From: Deltaproteobacteria bacterium
GTDB lineage: Bacteria > Desulfobacterota > Deferrimicrobia > Deferrimicrobiales > Deferrimicrobiaceae
Reading direction: 5' to 3'
DNA: 6,697 nt
NCBI GenBank assembly: GCA_025357175.1
Contig: JANXPS010000229.1
Coordinates: forward strand, 1 to 6,697
Part shown: one piece after another, positions 5,995 through 6,697 of the stretch
Position numbering within the stretch: the stretch's first letter is position 1
How the letters are laid out: each line of letters opens with the position of its first letter
The notes under the pieces: model-generated
What the model was told of the DNA's origin: nothing
Databases searched by the model: none
What the model saw: only the letters and a program-made list of their open reading frames with translations
Program-made: the position numbers and the translations under genes

Positions 5995-6697
5995 TACATG
6001 AATAAAAACAGGTGGTGGCGCGCTTCGCGAAGCATGCGGGTGGTGATCGAGAAGCCGAACAGGTCGTCCCACCGGTGTTCGCCGAAACCGCCCAGGACGA
6101 CCGCGTCGGCCGATATCCGGTCGCAGGCCGCCAGGAAGTTTTCGACCTTGGGCAACGGCGCGATCATCTCGGAAACGGCCGGATAGCCGGCGTCCGCCAG
6201 GATCGCCCTTGGTCCGGACAGCTTCTGTTCGGCCCGGTCGGGGTCGTCGTCGACCGCGATCAGCACGATCCGCGTACCGGTGCGCCACAATCCCAGCTTC
6301 GCCAGGGCGCCGACGGCGCGCAGCGTTCGCTCGCCGCCGCCGCAGCCGATGGCGACCGTCCCGATGGGGCGGTACGGAGATGCTGCGAGCAGCACGGGGA
6401 TCGTCCGCTCCTTCATGAAGGACAGGGCGAGCGCCGCGGGACGGTCGTGTCCTCCGAACGCGTAGCGGGAGGAAATCCCGGACACCAGCAGGTCGCAGTC
6501 CGCGGCTGCCATGCCGATCGTTTCATGCGGGGACCCGGTCAGCACTTCGCCGCTTGCGGTCACCCCGGCCCTCCCGCATGCCCCCTGCGCCGCCTCGACC
6601 GCTTTCGAGGCCCGCGCCGTTTCACGCGCCTGCAACAGCTCGAATGCCTCGTGCGCCATTTCGATCGCGCCAGGCGGGGCGCCCGCCTCGAGGCGGG
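5994..6697 (-). CDS. Tandem UspA-domain universal stress protein, 5' partial
   Basis: The frame runs from the right edge to TAA at 5994-5996 (234 full codons, 233 residues visible). An ATG at 6659 exists, but the frame is open upstream of it and the first beta strand of the first domain is missing, so the true start is off-window. The first USP domain is represented by its second half: a helix (AHEAFELLQARETARASKAV), then GEVLTGSPHETI and CDLLVSGISS. It ends at TIPVLLAAS. A second USP domain follows, from GTVAIGCGGGERTLRAV through RIVLIAVDDD to ADAVVLGGFGEHRWDDLFGF and the C-terminal HHLFLFM. The second domain's GGFG...GFS stretch is a degenerate form of the ATP-binding G-2x-G-9x-G(S/T) signature (8 residues between glycines instead of 9), so nucleotide binding is uncertain. 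The stop overlaps the antiporter start, suggesting the two are made together and that the USP may regulate the transporter (inference). Confidence 0.88.
   Translation of the reverse strand, partial: RLEAGAPPGAIEMAHEAFELLQARETARASKAVEAAQGACGRAGVTASGEVLTGSPHETIGMAAADCDLLVSGISSRYAFGGHDRPAALALSFMKERTIPVLLAASPYRPIGTVAIGCGGGERTLRAVGALAKLGLWRTGTRIVLIAVDDDPDRAEQKLSGPRAILADAGYPAVSEMIAPLPKVENFLAACDRISADAVVLGGFGEHRWDDLFGFSITTRMLREARHHLFLFM

Noticed and set aside
5995..6288. 98-codon N-terminal extension of the antiporter
   Set aside because: It reads the usp gene out of frame and is Arg/Asp-rich and hydrophilic. The ATG at 5994 overlapping the usp stop is the natural start.
6682..6697. 16-bp perfect palindrome CCCGCCTCGAGGCGGG at the right edge
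   Set aside because: It lies inside the usp coding frame and is simple GC-rich sequence cut by the window end, so it cannot be assessed.
1..6697. CRISPR array, tRNA/rRNA genes, complete insertion sequences
   Set aside because: No regularly spaced repeats, no cloverleaf-like or rRNA-like sequence and no transposase or integrase frame were seen.

Overview
The window is GC-rich bacterial DNA with densely packed genes. It looks chromosomal, and nothing in it identifies the species. The gene set (LutABC lactate utilisation, a UspA-type stress protein coupled to a CitMHS/NhaD-like antiporter, AbiEii and ORF6N accessory genes) would suit an anaerobic or facultative Gram-negative such as a deltaproteobacterium-like lineage. 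That assignment is a low-confidence inference.

Layout from left to right. (1) At 1-893 (+) is the 3' part of an AbiEii/AbiGii-family nucleotidyltransferase toxin gene; its start, and any AbiEi-type antitoxin gene, lie left of the window. (2) At 894-1048 is a convergent intergenic stretch with two terminator-like hairpins. (3) At 1049-3875 (-) is a compact three-gene operon, lutA-lutB-lutC, with overlapping reading frames. It encodes the iron-sulfur L-lactate oxidation complex: a CCG-domain subunit, an Fe-S/LUD subunit and a LUD subunit. (4) At 3876-4046 is a 171-bp divergent intergenic region with a -10-like box placed so that the lutA mRNA could be leaderless. (5) At 4047-4556 (+) is an ORF6N-domain gene containing a 41-bp inverted repeat inside the coding sequence. 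(6) At 4575-4733 (-) is a 5' fragment of what looks like an Eco57I-type (type IIG) restriction-modification gene. It is cut off by a stop codon at a normally conserved Lys position and then by the end of the ORF6N gene. (7) At 4744-5994 (-) is an ion-transporter-superfamily sodium:proton antiporter-like membrane protein, translationally coupled to (8) a tandem UspA-domain protein at 5994-6697 (-) that runs off the right edge.

The lut operon and the usp-antiporter pair look like ordinary core metabolism and stress functions. The pieces on either side of lut (the AbiEii gene on the left, the ORF6N gene and R-M fragment on the right) look like accessory defence or mobile cargo, and the AbiEii and ORF6N genes seem less GC-rich by eye. 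I do not see a complete undescribed system. The two observations most worth following up are the in-gene palindrome of the ORF6N gene and the decayed R-M fragment next to it.
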